A stretch of 57,146 nucleotides of DNA from Pumilibacter muris (GTDB lineage: Bacteria > Bacillota > Clostridia > Christensenellales > Pumilibacteraceae): positions 1 through 57,146 of the forward strand of contig NZ_CALPCN010000011.1 in assembly GCF_943193045.1 (NCBI RefSeq), in the 5' to 3' direction. Position numbers and translations under genes: made by a program. Of the stretch, positions 8,137 to 17,258 are shown one piece after another. How positions within the stretch are numbered: the first letter of the stretch is position 1; every line of letters starts with the position of its first letter. The notes below the pieces were generated by a model. The model was not told the DNA's origin and did no database searches. It saw nothing but the letters and a program-made list of their open reading frames with translations.

Positions 8137-9282
8137 ATGGGTAAAAAAACGGCTAAAAAAATCGCGTGCGCGGCTATGGGGCTAATTGCGGCGCTTTCGT
8201 GCTTCGCGTGCGATAATCAAGGAGGTAACATGGACAACAACGGAGCGCTCGACCCGAATCCGGGAGGACCGAGCATTATAATACCTACTGAAACATGGGA
8301 TACGAAAACGGAAGGCAGAGTGCTCACTCGCCCGCAGGTGAAAAACGAGAGCGTGAAAGAACTGTTGCGCGACCTCAACTTTTCGCAAGGGTTTAACGTT
8401 ACGCTTTTTCATGCAAATTCTTCGAACGGTCAGAAAGCGGGTCAGCTCACTTACAACGGCGACAAAGCCGAAGGCGATTCGGTGTGGACAATGGCGCAGT
8501 GGGGCTGCACGCACGACATGGTTGAAGACGGAATTTTCAACCGCGACGGCGGCGTGCTTTCTTACGACGACGGCGGCAAAAAACTTGTTGTAGACTCCAA
8601 CAAAACGGGACGCCTTACTATGGCTATTGCGGGCAGCGAGGAATACACCCGCGACGCCGACGGCGACGTGCGCGAACGCACCGACATAACCGAAAACTGG
8701 CCGCACATTTTGGCGGAACAAAGCGTGGGGCACACCATTTCGGCTTCGGCGCAAAATCTTTATATGGAAATCGACTACGAAATCACAAAGTGCGTTAGCT
8801 TGGTAAACCGCGAGAAATATCCCATAAACGCCGAGCTTAACGCCGCGCAGTTCCAGTGGTTTATAACTTTAACCGACATAAACCCCCAAAGCGAAAGTTA
8901 CAACGATTCTATGTGGTTCGGGTTCTCTATGTTCGATACCCGCGCGCTCGGAAAAACTCCTGCGGGGATGGCGGCTTACGACGGCGGAAAAGAGGATTCC
9001 ACAGGACTGTTCATTTATATGCCGTCGCTCGAACAGGTGGCTAACAATGCGTCGAGCGAGGCGACTATTCCTTCGTCGGTGGTGAACAAGCGTTGCAAAG
9101 TGCGGTTCGATATTCTTCCGTTTATAAAGAGCGGACTGAAAATAGCGAGGCAACAGGGCGCGCTTACGGGCGCTACGGTGGATAACCTGAGAATAGGCTC
9201 CACGAACATAGGTTGGGAGCTTCCCGGCAATTACGACGTTGAAGCCGAAATTTACGAAATGAACATGTACGAAGTGTATTAG
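8137..9282 (+). CDS. Secreted lipoprotein with locus-specific beta domain (copy 2)
   Basis: A 381-residue paralogue of the preceding protein. The signal peptide ends in lipobox CFAC, then an Asn/Gly/Pro linker. The common domain shows DSVWTMAQWGCTHDMVEDG, NWPHILAEQS, LYMEIDYEITKCVSL, AAQFQWFITLTD, MWFGFSMFDTRA, YDGGKEDSTGLFIYMPS and LRIGSTNIGWELPG in the same order as its relatives. Its N-terminal half is closer to the C-terminal half of the SGNH protein at 14902 than to copy 1. A GGAGGGG site lies before the ATG. No catalytic motif is apparent; a glycan-binding or scaffolding role is a guess. Confidence 0.8.
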   Translation: MGKKTAKKIACAAMGLIAALSCFACDNQGGNMDNNGALDPNPGGPSIIIPTETWDTKTEGRVLTRPQVKNESVKELLRDLNFSQGFNVTLFHANSSNGQKAGQLTYNGDKAEGDSVWTMAQWGCTHDMVEDGIFNRDGGVLSYDDGGKKLVVDSNKTGRLTMAIAGSEEYTRDADGDVRERTDITENWPHILAEQSVGHTISASAQNLYMEIDYEITKCVSLVNREKYPINAELNAAQFQWFITLTDINPQSESYNDSMWFGFSMFDTRALGKTPAGMAAYDGGKEDSTGLFIYMPSLEQVANNASSEATIPSSVVNKRCKVRFDILPFIKSGLKIARQQGALTGATVDNLRIGSTNIGWELPGNYDVEAEIYEMNMYEVY

Positions 9283-9346
9283 GCTTTCGGCGAATATTTG
9301 CCGCGCGAAAGATAATATAAAAAAATTCCGTAAGGAGGAAGAATGA

Positions 9347-12010
9347 ATGAAAACAAGAACTAAGAAAAGCGCGTTTGCGTCGCTCGTGGTGGCGCTTGCA
9401 TTACTTGCCGCAACACTCGGTGGGGGAACTCTGTTATTCGCCCAAACCGATTCGGGCGAGCCCGACTCCACTACCGTAGTAGCGGATAGAGATTGGAAGA
9501 CGGGCGCGGGTACAATTTTTACCGAATACGACACCGAAACGGGCTATTCGCACATTCAAAACGTGAATGTAAACGGTGCGAATACAACCTACCAGCACAA
9601 AGTTAAGCTCGACGGTTTAACGATTGACTTTTTAATCGACACGGGCAAGAGAGGCGTGCTCGAAATGGTGGGCACGATAGGCTTCGGCTTTACCGATAAA
9701 GCGAGCGTTCCCGCCGCCGAATATCCGTATAGAACTCCCGATTTTTGCGCGAGCTACCTCACGAAGCTATATGCGGGTTCGGGCAATGTAGACCAAACGC
9801 GGTTTTATATCGGCATCAGCAATAACAGCGCGTTACACAGCATAGTAAGCCATATTAAAGACGACGCAATCAATAACCGAAAGGGTGCCGACAAAGAGGG
9901 GAACGGCTTTAAACGCGCCGACTCGTATATCTTCTCGCACGCGGGGCGTAACCGCATGGTAATGAATTTTTCGTATGAAGAAGACATTAAGGTGTGGACT
10001 ATCGAGTGCTCCGCCGAAGATTTCGACGCTTGGGGCGGGCAAGCCACAACCGTGTATTTCCACGACGATTATGTGCGCAACGTTTTGGACGAAAAAGGCG
10101 AAACGTATATAACCGTGTGCGGATTCCCTTCGGGCGATGCCGCAACGAACGACACATATTTAAAGGCGATGGACGGCTACTTTAAAATAGAGGACGACAA
10201 TATTCGCGCTTATAAAGCCTCCGCCGTCGTTGCCGCCGACGAAGCCGTTACCGCCTACGATACGGCGATAGAAGCGGTGTCGGATATGGCTTCGTATAAT
10301 GCTTCGGTTTTAAAACGCGAAGAACTTGTAGAGGCAATAAACGCCCTGCGCGGCAACGACAAATATTCTTACGAAGCTCGCCTTTCGGAACTCGACGGGA
10401 AATACACTCAGAGCACCGACATTCAGGCAAAAGTACGCGCGGCTGTTCAAGCCTCGTATACCGAAGCTGCCGAAAAAATAGACGTTCTCGCTACCGAAGC
10501 GGATATAAACGCCGAAAATTTGCAGACGGCGGAAACTGCGCTCGGCGTGGCGGTGAGCGCTTTCGAAAACGCGCAGGGCAGACTTACAACTGAAAATCAA
10601 CAGTATTTTAACGGACTCGGAGAAGATTACTCCTACGCTATTTCGGTTGCCGCCGCCAAACAATGGATTATAGCCTACGAAACTGCGGTTGCGGCGTTGG
10701 CGGATAAAACCGAATCCGAGTTGGTAGCCGCGATTGTAAGCGTTAAAGCGCAACGCGCGGAATTCGAAAGCAGCGACGCGGCGCAAATAATAGCCGCGCT
10801 TAAAGAATCCGACAAAATTGCGCTGAACGACAGAATAACGGCGGCAGACGAACTTGTTGCCGCAACCGAGCGCGAAAACGAAAAAGCGGTTAAGAGCTAC
10901 TATATATCGTTGTTTGAAACTGCGGTAAGCAAAGATATGCTCGATAAGAACAATGTTGACGCGGCGAAAACGGCTTACGAAGATTTGCTGAATAAAGTTG
11001 CGGTTGCCGAATCGGACGGCGCTTTGTTCGAGCGTTATTCTGCGGCGTACAACTCGCTTAAAACGGCTTGCGAAAACATAGTGCTTGCAAACATAGAAAA
11101 GGTTGACGCTTTGCTTAACGGTTCGTTCGAAAAATATTCGGAGTTCGCCCCGATAAACGAAAAATACGCGGCGCTCGATTTGCAATACGTTGTAGCCGAT
11201 AGCGAAAGAGTGAACGCCGCGCACGAAGCGCTTACGTTAAAATTGAAAAAGAACGTTTTCTCTGCGGTGGCGGTGGAAAATTCGGACGCCGAGCAAACCG
11301 AACGCGGGCTGTACACGGAACAAACCGAAAACGGCAGTTTCGGCTGGCTTGAAAAGCTTGCCGCAAACAAAGAAATCAGCGTTGTGGTGAGCCTCGACGA
11401 AGCGGCTTTCTATACTGCGGGAACTCTTGAAAACGCAATTTGGTTTAAGTTCTCGGAGGCTGACGGCGAGCGCTCGGTAACTTTAAAACTTGTGTTGAAC
11501 CCTACGTTTTCAACGCTACAAGCGTATTGCGGCAATACTATCGCCGACGTTAAAGAGCTTGACACTCCCGAAAACGGAACCGCTCTCGAATTTAAGTTTG
11601 TTTACGCTAACGGTTGTAAAGTATCGATGAACGGTTTGCAATTCGAACTTAGCGCGGAGCAGTTGGGCGGCGACGCCGATTTAACAAACGTTACGTTCTC
11701 GTTCGGCACAATTTCCAACGACGATTCTTTCCCGAATTGCTTCACGCTTGTGTCGGTGAACGGCAAGAGTTTGGCTTATTCCGAGCCTACTCCGCCCGAA
11801 AATCCCGAAGAGCCGAGCGAACCCGAAAATCCCGATAACCCGAACAAGCCCGAAGAGCCGAGCGAACCTGAAAATCCGAGCGAGCCCGCTCCCAAAAAGA
11901 AGAAATGCGGTTCGCAGATTTCGGGAACTGCGGCGGCGTTTACGGCGGCGATTATGCTTCTCGGCGCGGCTACGCTTGTTGTTCGCGGCAAGAAAAAGAA
12001 CGCAAAATAA
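9347..12010 (+). CDS. Large surface protein: beta domain, helical stalk, beta domain, Cys-type C-terminal anchor
   Basis: An 887-residue exported protein with signal peptide (LVVALALLAATLGGGTLLFAQ). Residues 40-280 are a beta-rich domain (QHKVKLDGLTIDF). Residues 290-630 are Ala/Glu-rich helices in units like ESELVAAIVSVKAQRAEFE, resembling FIVAR-type stalks. Residues 640-810 form a second beta domain ending LTLVSVNGKSLAY in its paralogue and FTLVSVNGKSLAY here. Then come a PEEPSEPENP-rich spacer and the tail KKKKCGS, a hydrophobic helix and GKKKNAK. There is no LPXTG motif. It is a paralogue of the next gene and probably a cell-envelope adhesin or glycan-capture protein. A ribosome site, AAGGAGG, precedes the ATG. 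Confidence 0.82.
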   Translation: MKTRTKKSAFASLVVALALLAATLGGGTLLFAQTDSGEPDSTTVVADRDWKTGAGTIFTEYDTETGYSHIQNVNVNGANTTYQHKVKLDGLTIDFLIDTGKRGVLEMVGTIGFGFTDKASVPAAEYPYRTPDFCASYLTKLYAGSGNVDQTRFYIGISNNSALHSIVSHIKDDAINNRKGADKEGNGFKRADSYIFSHAGRNRMVMNFSYEEDIKVWTIECSAEDFDAWGGQATTVYFHDDYVRNVLDEKGETYITVCGFPSGDAATNDTYLKAMDGYFKIEDDNIRAYKASAVVAADEAVTAYDTAIEAVSDMASYNASVLKREELVEAINALRGNDKYSYEARLSELDGKYTQSTDIQAKVRAAVQASYTEAAEKIDVLATEADINAENLQTAETALGVAVSAFENAQGRLTTENQQYFNGLGEDYSYAISVAAAKQWIIAYETAVAALADKTESELVAAIVSVKAQRAEFESSDAAQIIAALKESDKIALNDRITAADELVAATERENEKAVKSYYISLFETAVSKDMLDKNNVDAAKTAYEDLLNKVAVAESDGALFERYSAAYNSLKTACENIVLANIEKVDALLNGSFEKYSEFAPINEKYAALDLQYVVADSERVNAAHEALTLKLKKNVFSAVAVENSDAEQTERGLYTEQTENGSFGWLEKLAANKEISVVVSLDEAAFYTAGTLENAIWFKFSEADGERSVTLKLVLNPTFSTLQAYCGNTIADVKELDTPENGTALEFKFVYANGCKVSMNGLQFELSAEQLGGDADLTNVTFSFGTISNDDSFPNCFTLVSVNGKSLAYSEPTPPENPEEPSEPENPDNPNKPEEPSEPENPSEPAPKKKKCGSQISGTAAAFTAAIMLLGAATLVVRGKKKNAK

Positions 12011-12023
12011 TTCTCGGTGTATG

Positions 12024-12056
12024 CGGCGCGATTGCAAAATCGACGCGGTTGCGCCG
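12024..12056 (+). other. Stem-loop between the two paralogous surface protein genes
   Basis: CGGCGC (12024-12029) pairs with GCGCCG (12051-12056), with a small inner hairpin GATT/AATC. It is followed by GTTTATAT rather than a clean U-run. It may attenuate transcription or protect the mRNA between the two genes. Confidence 0.3.
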
Positions 12057-12095
12057 TTTATATAAAACATTTTAAAACCTTAGGAGGTATAACTG

Positions 12096-14765
12096 ATGAA
12101 AGTAAGAACTAAAAAATGCGCGCTTGCCGCATTGCTCGGCATTATAATGCTGTTCACATGCGCATTAACGGGCATAGTCGCGTTTGCCGCCGAGCAAACC
12201 GAACCGCCCGCCGCTACCGAAGTTGCGGATAAGGATTGGAGCTTGCAAGGCGGCAACTGCACGGCTACTTATAATTTGGAAACGGGCTTTTCCACCGTTC
12301 ACAATTTCGAAGGGTGGGGATACAGAATGGCTTATAATCACAAGGTTAAGCTCGACGGCTTAACTTTGGAGCTCTACAACAACACTTTCGACGGAAACGC
12401 AAATCAAGTTTTCGGCTTCGGTTTGGCGAAAGAAATATCCGATTCGCCGTTCGACAAGGCGAACGCATTTTGCGGTTCTTTTTGGCCGAATAATGCGGTG
12501 GTGGGGCAAACTCGGCTCAATTTATCGCGCAGTCATAATCCCGGTGATAATAATTTCAACCCGACAATTTGTTTCAAAACGCCCGAAGAGGCCGCTAATG
12601 CGGGCGACGGAGGGGGCACAACTACTTTCGTTTCGTCGATAGTGTATGCGAATATAGAGGGCGAACTCGGAGCGAAACTCGAATTTGCGCATGTAGCCGA
12701 GCCAGATTGTTGGAGCGTTAAAATCACCATTACAGCGGGAGAGCGTCATGCGCAACAAACTTCTCCCACAACGGTATACTTTAACAACGTTTGGGCAAAC
12801 AGCGTTCTCGACGCCGACGGAAATTGCTATATAGTTGCTACCGGTTTCGGCAATCTCGACCTCAAACCCGACTGCGCTTATAAAATCGAGGACGACAACG
12901 TTCGCAACTATCGCGAAACCGTTGTCGCTACGGTAAACGAAGCCGCGAGCGAATACGAAAACTCGATAGACGCCGTTTCCGATTTGGAGACTTTCAACGC
13001 GTCTATCGAAAAACGCGACGCTTTCGTTGCGGCAATAGGAACGTTGCGCGGCAACGACACTTATTCTTATAACGCGCGCCTTGCCGAGCTCGACAAAAAG
13101 TATACTCAAGACGAAACAATTCAATCAAACGTTAAAGCGGTTGTGCAGGAATATTTTAACGCGACCGACGCAAAAATCGCTGTGTTAGGCACCGAGTCCG
13201 CTATTACCGACGCAACTATAAAAGAAGCGAGCGATGCTTACGCCGCCGAAAAACAAGCGTTCGAAAACGTTAAGAACATGCTCACCGAACAAAATCAAAC
13301 CGAATTTACTTCGGCATACGACGCGCATGTTTACGCGGTGGAACTTGCGAAAGCGAAACTTTGGATAATAGATTTCGAAACGAAAGTAGCCGCGCTCGAA
13401 AATATGTCCGCTTCTCAAATAGTGGACGAAATCGTGGCTATAAAAACTTTGCGCGCGGGCTATACGGGAAGCGACGCCGAAAAGATTATAACCCAAACTC
13501 TCACCCAAACCGACAGAACGGCTCTCGAAGCGCGCATAGCCGCCGCCGACACGTCTTTGGCTGAAATCGAAGAGGCAAACGGTTCCGCCGTTAAAGACAG
13601 TTACCTTTCTACGTTCGAAGATTTGCTCAAAGAAGATTTAACGGTTAAATTCAACATAGACGACGCTAAAAAAGCTTACGAAAATCTTTTGAGCAAAGTT
13701 GAAATCACCGATGCCGACGGCGAGCTTTACACTCGGTTTACTGCGGCTTATGCCGAGCTTAAAAAGGCGTGCGAAGATTACGAAACCGCCGAAATCAACG
13801 CGGTGAACGAGCTTCTTAAAACCGAATACACAAAGTATAGCTTGTTCAGACCTGTGCGCGACCGTTATGCTAAAATAGATATGGCTTATCTTTTGGAAGA
13901 GAACGCAACCGTTAAAGCGGCTTACGACGAACTTACCGAAAAGATTACGAAACACGCGTTCTACTACGTTAGCGCAACCAACATAGCCGAAGTGGAGCAG
14001 GGCGAAAAAGGGCTTTACACCGAGCAGAGCCCCACGCATCCCACTCGATTGAACTACAACGAAAAGCTTAGCATGACCGACGGATTGACTGTTGTTGTGG
14101 AACTCACCGAAGCGGCTTATTATAACGACAATACGAAAGCGAACAATCTTTGCTTCAACTTCTTGGGAGCGCCCAACTCGTATAAAGGCGGCGCCGACGC
14201 TTTCGACGGTATAACCGTTATGATTTGGCTTTATCCCACCGAAAGTAACGTTCAAATAATGAACCGCACCGATACAGTTATAGAGCAGCAGAGCATAGCC
14301 ACTCCTATGGACGGCGATAATATTACGTTCGGCATCAAATACGGACCGTATACCGATATTATTGCGGGCGAGACATACGACGCTTATCAAATCACCGTTA
14401 ATTCGGCGCGTTTCGTTCTTACCGAAGCTCAGCTCACTAAAACGGGGCAGTCGGTTTATAAAGATTGCTATTTCTCTATGGGTTCGTTCGCCGACGACAG
14501 AACCAACCCCAACTGCCTTACTTTGGTTTCGGTAAACGGAAAGAGCCTTGCTTATGTGGCGCCCGAAAAACCCGAAGAACCCGACGATAACGAACCCGAA
14601 AAGCCGGGAACTGAGGAGCCCGAAAAGCCCGCCGAGCCTACGCCCGAAAAGAAAAAATGCGGTTGCGGTTCTGCGGTTGGCGGTCCCGTTGCGGTGGCGG
14701 CGTCCGCTGCTCTCTTGCTCGGCGCGGCGGTTTTGGTCGCTCGCAGAAAAAGAGCCGTTAAATAA
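12096..14765 (+). CDS. Large surface protein, paralogue of the preceding gene
   Basis: An 889-residue exported protein with the same plan as its neighbour: signal peptide (LFTCALTGIVAFAA), N-terminal beta domain (NHKVKLDGLTLEL), helical stalk of about 340 residues (KLWIIDFETKVAALENMSAS), second beta domain ending LTLVSVNGKSLAY, a PEEPDDNEPEKP spacer, and the tail KKKCGCGS with a hydrophobic helix and RRKRAVK. The length is nearly identical and the divergence spread throughout, so this is an old tandem duplication. A site AGGAGG lies before the ATG. The function is unassigned; surface display and glycan contact are inferred. Confidence 0.82.
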   Translation: MKVRTKKCALAALLGIIMLFTCALTGIVAFAAEQTEPPAATEVADKDWSLQGGNCTATYNLETGFSTVHNFEGWGYRMAYNHKVKLDGLTLELYNNTFDGNANQVFGFGLAKEISDSPFDKANAFCGSFWPNNAVVGQTRLNLSRSHNPGDNNFNPTICFKTPEEAANAGDGGGTTTFVSSIVYANIEGELGAKLEFAHVAEPDCWSVKITITAGERHAQQTSPTTVYFNNVWANSVLDADGNCYIVATGFGNLDLKPDCAYKIEDDNVRNYRETVVATVNEAASEYENSIDAVSDLETFNASIEKRDAFVAAIGTLRGNDTYSYNARLAELDKKYTQDETIQSNVKAVVQEYFNATDAKIAVLGTESAITDATIKEASDAYAAEKQAFENVKNMLTEQNQTEFTSAYDAHVYAVELAKAKLWIIDFETKVAALENMSASQIVDEIVAIKTLRAGYTGSDAEKIITQTLTQTDRTALEARIAAADTSLAEIEEANGSAVKDSYLSTFEDLLKEDLTVKFNIDDAKKAYENLLSKVEITDADGELYTRFTAAYAELKKACEDYETAEINAVNELLKTEYTKYSLFRPVRDRYAKIDMAYLLEENATVKAAYDELTEKITKHAFYYVSATNIAEVEQGEKGLYTEQSPTHPTRLNYNEKLSMTDGLTVVVELTEAAYYNDNTKANNLCFNFLGAPNSYKGGADAFDGITVMIWLYPTESNVQIMNRTDTVIEQQSIATPMDGDNITFGIKYGPYTDIIAGETYDAYQITVNSARFVLTEAQLTKTGQSVYKDCYFSMGSFADDRTNPNCLTLVSVNGKSLAYVAPEKPEEPDDNEPEKPGTEEPEKPAEPTPEKKKCGCGSAVGGPVAVAASAALLLGAAVLVARRKRAVK

Positions 14766-14828
14766 AAATTATCGAAAAATTCAAGACGCGCGTAAAAGCG
14801 TAGGATTTCTGTGATTGTTAAAGCGAAA

Positions 14829-14853
14829 GGAGCGCCGCGAATAAAGGCGCTCC
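14829..14853 (+). other. Intergenic stem-loop
   Basis: GGAGCGCC (14829-14836) and GGCGCTCC (14846-14853) form an 8-bp GC-rich stem with a nine-base loop, without a following U-run. It lies between the second large surface protein and the SGNH lipoprotein and may limit read-through or protect transcript ends. Confidence 0.35.
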
Positions 14854-14901
14854 CAAAGCTTTAAAAAACGCGACTTTATTTGCGTTATTAAAGAGGTAGG
14901 T

Positions 14902-17235
14902 ATGAGAAAAAAGATTTTAGCTTTGATTCTATCGGTTTTTATGTGCTTATGTTTTGCGGGGTGCGGCAATAGCTCGAACAATCAAGATTCTAACGAACCT
15001 CCGAAAACCGACGAAGAACCCGAAAATCCTAATAATCCTAACGAGCCCGAAAAACCGGGCGAAGATAACAAGGAAGGAACTGTGGACGACTTAGTTAAAA
15101 ATTTTTGGTCGGAAAGCGTTATGACCGACGAAACCGTTTTGTTGGTTGCCGCTACCGATGCAAACGGCAACGTGCTTTCGGCGCCGCAGGCAAAACTCAT
15201 GTTCGACGCAACCGAAATTATTTCGGTTAAACAGTATTTTCACGAGAACAACGGCGGAAAAATAAAAGAGTTTGAAAACGAACAGGATTATCGTTACCGC
15301 GACGGCGTTTTATCCGCTCGCGGAAATATACAAGACAATCCCATAACGGGTCTTAAAGAATTTAACACCGTTATGCCGTATGTAACCGACAAGGCGCTTA
15401 CGGGAGAACAGCCGTTTCCCGGACTTGGGCAGAGCACCGACATTCCGTCTACCGACGCGGGGCTTTACCTTCCGTTTACCGAAAGCTATCAAATTGTGCA
15501 AATGCAGGTTAGCGTAACCTATAAGCATAACGGAGGCTATGCGGGCGCCACTCCCAAATACGAGGGGGCGTCGCTCTCGAAAACCGTTCAAAAGCTGAAA
15601 GCCAAAGAAAAGGTGGAGTTGTTCGTATACGGCGATTCCATTTCCACAGGCGCCAACACTTCGGGCTATTTGAACATAGAGCCGCATTTGCCCACTTGGC
15701 CGCAACTCGTTGCCGATAATCTTTCGCGCTACTACGGCGGCGAAGTTAAGCTTACTAACCGCGCGGTGGGCGGTTGGACGAGCGCCAACGGTTTGGCGGG
15801 CGGAATAGGTTGGGTAGGCGGTCAGCAAATAAACCAAGCGGGGCTCGACGCTCTCTTGAAAGGCGAGCTTAAAGATTACAGCCCCGATATAGCGTTTATA
15901 GGTTTCGGAATGAACGACGCAACAATGGGTCTTGCGCTTAACAACTATCTTACCAACACAAAAGAAATGATTGATTTGATTCGCGGACGCAACCCGAACT
16001 GCGAAATAGTGCTAATCGGCACAATGCTTGCAAATCCCAAAGCTAAAAATCAATCCAAAAATCAAGCGGAATACTCGGCTAATCTTAAAAAAGTTGCGGA
16101 TATGTATTCTTCGGGAGTATGCGTTGTAGACGTGGGCGCGGTGCATAAAGGAGTGCTCGACGCGGGAAAACATTACACCGAAATTTCGAGCAATAACGTG
16201 AATCACCCCAACGACTTCACCGCAAGGCTATACGCTATGACGCTTTTATCGTCGCTTATAGAATACGCCGACGGCGAGGCGGCGCCTCCCGCAGAGCAGA
16301 CGCAAGGCAACGCCGTGCTCGAATCGTACAAAAAGCGTGGCTACAACGCGCTTTTTGCCGACCCTTACATGAAAAAGGGAATCGCGGTAACCGACGCCGA
16401 CGGCAACGCGCAAAATTCTTTGGTGTTTCCCGATTCTTCCGGCGTTCCCGAGTGGAGTTTTGCGCAGTGGTTCACCAAATACGACATTTCCGACTACTAC
16501 AAACGTTCGTATTCCGACGGCGGCGCGACTTTTACTTATAAGTCGAAAGGCAAAACGGTGAACGGCGCCTACGTTCCCGCGAAAGTGCTCGCGGTGAACA
16601 GCGCCAAAGCTACCGTTTATATGGAACTTAACGCCGAAGCGGAATACGACGAGCCGCGTAAAGACGGCGAAGGGTGGCCGCACACTTTACTTTCGCAAGA
16701 CTTTTCGAACAATCTTGTGCATGTTTCGGAATGTAAAGAGCTTATTATGCGAATGGACTACACAATAACAAAGTGCGAAGATAAAATGAACGGTTCGGCA
16801 AACGCGGGGCTTCACTGCGCGCAATTCGTGTGGTATATCACTCTTCAAAACAGAACGGCGGGGCACCCCGATTTCGGCGAATACGTTTGGTTCGGGCTTA
16901 ATCTTTGGGATAACCGAAACGAGGGTAAGCCGTCGGCGGAATGGGGAGCGCAAGACGCGGGCAAAGACGACGCTACGGGAAAATTCATATATCACCCCGC
17001 AAGCGACAAATTTTTGCCGAACGGGCTGTGCCCGTCGGTGGGGCAGAAAACGGAAGTTACTTTCGCCGTTCTACAATCGGCGCGCCGTTCGTTCGAGTTG
17101 GCGCAAGAGCGCGGCTATCTTAAAAACACAGCATGGGAAGACCTTTATGTCGGAGGTATGAATTTCGGTTTCGAAAACACGGGCACTTATAATTCCGCAG
17201 TGCAAATCGACACCGTGAACGTTTACTACAAATAA
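14902..17235 (+). CDS. SGNH/GDSL hydrolase lipoprotein with fused locus-specific beta domain
   Basis: A 777-residue lipoprotein: lipobox FAGC, a PNNPNEPEKPGED linker, then a small beta region. The SGNH hydrolase spans about residues 230-455. Block I is VYGDSISTG (nucleophile Ser), block II the Gly of VGGWTSANG, block III FIGFGMNDATMG (Asn), block V NNVNHPND (His). Such enzymes remove acyl or acetyl esters from glycans. Residues 490-777 are the domain also seen at 7060 and 8137 (AQFVWYITLQN, EYVWFGLNLWDNRNE, DAGKDDATGKFIYHP). The fusion ties that domain to glycan de-esterification at the cell surface. All catalytic residues appear intact. Confidence 0.87.
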   Translation: MRKKILALILSVFMCLCFAGCGNSSNNQDSNEPPKTDEEPENPNNPNEPEKPGEDNKEGTVDDLVKNFWSESVMTDETVLLVAATDANGNVLSAPQAKLMFDATEIISVKQYFHENNGGKIKEFENEQDYRYRDGVLSARGNIQDNPITGLKEFNTVMPYVTDKALTGEQPFPGLGQSTDIPSTDAGLYLPFTESYQIVQMQVSVTYKHNGGYAGATPKYEGASLSKTVQKLKAKEKVELFVYGDSISTGANTSGYLNIEPHLPTWPQLVADNLSRYYGGEVKLTNRAVGGWTSANGLAGGIGWVGGQQINQAGLDALLKGELKDYSPDIAFIGFGMNDATMGLALNNYLTNTKEMIDLIRGRNPNCEIVLIGTMLANPKAKNQSKNQAEYSANLKKVADMYSSGVCVVDVGAVHKGVLDAGKHYTEISSNNVNHPNDFTARLYAMTLLSSLIEYADGEAAPPAEQTQGNAVLESYKKRGYNALFADPYMKKGIAVTDADGNAQNSLVFPDSSGVPEWSFAQWFTKYDISDYYKRSYSDGGATFTYKSKGKTVNGAYVPAKVLAVNSAKATVYMELNAEAEYDEPRKDGEGWPHTLLSQDFSNNLVHVSECKELIMRMDYTITKCEDKMNGSANAGLHCAQFVWYITLQNRTAGHPDFGEYVWFGLNLWDNRNEGKPSAEWGAQDAGKDDATGKFIYHPASDKFLPNGLCPSVGQKTEVTFAVLQSARRSFELAQERGYLKNTAWEDLYVGGMNFGFENTGTYNSAVQIDTVNVYYK

Positions 17236-17258
17236 AACAAAAAAGAGGAAGAAGAGCC

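Noticed and set aside
10310-11224. 304-codon minus-strand frame opposite the first large surface protein
   Set aside because: Composition of an antisense shadow (Arg/Phe/Tyr-rich), no ribosome site, no recognisable motif; the plus-strand paralogue pair is clearly real.
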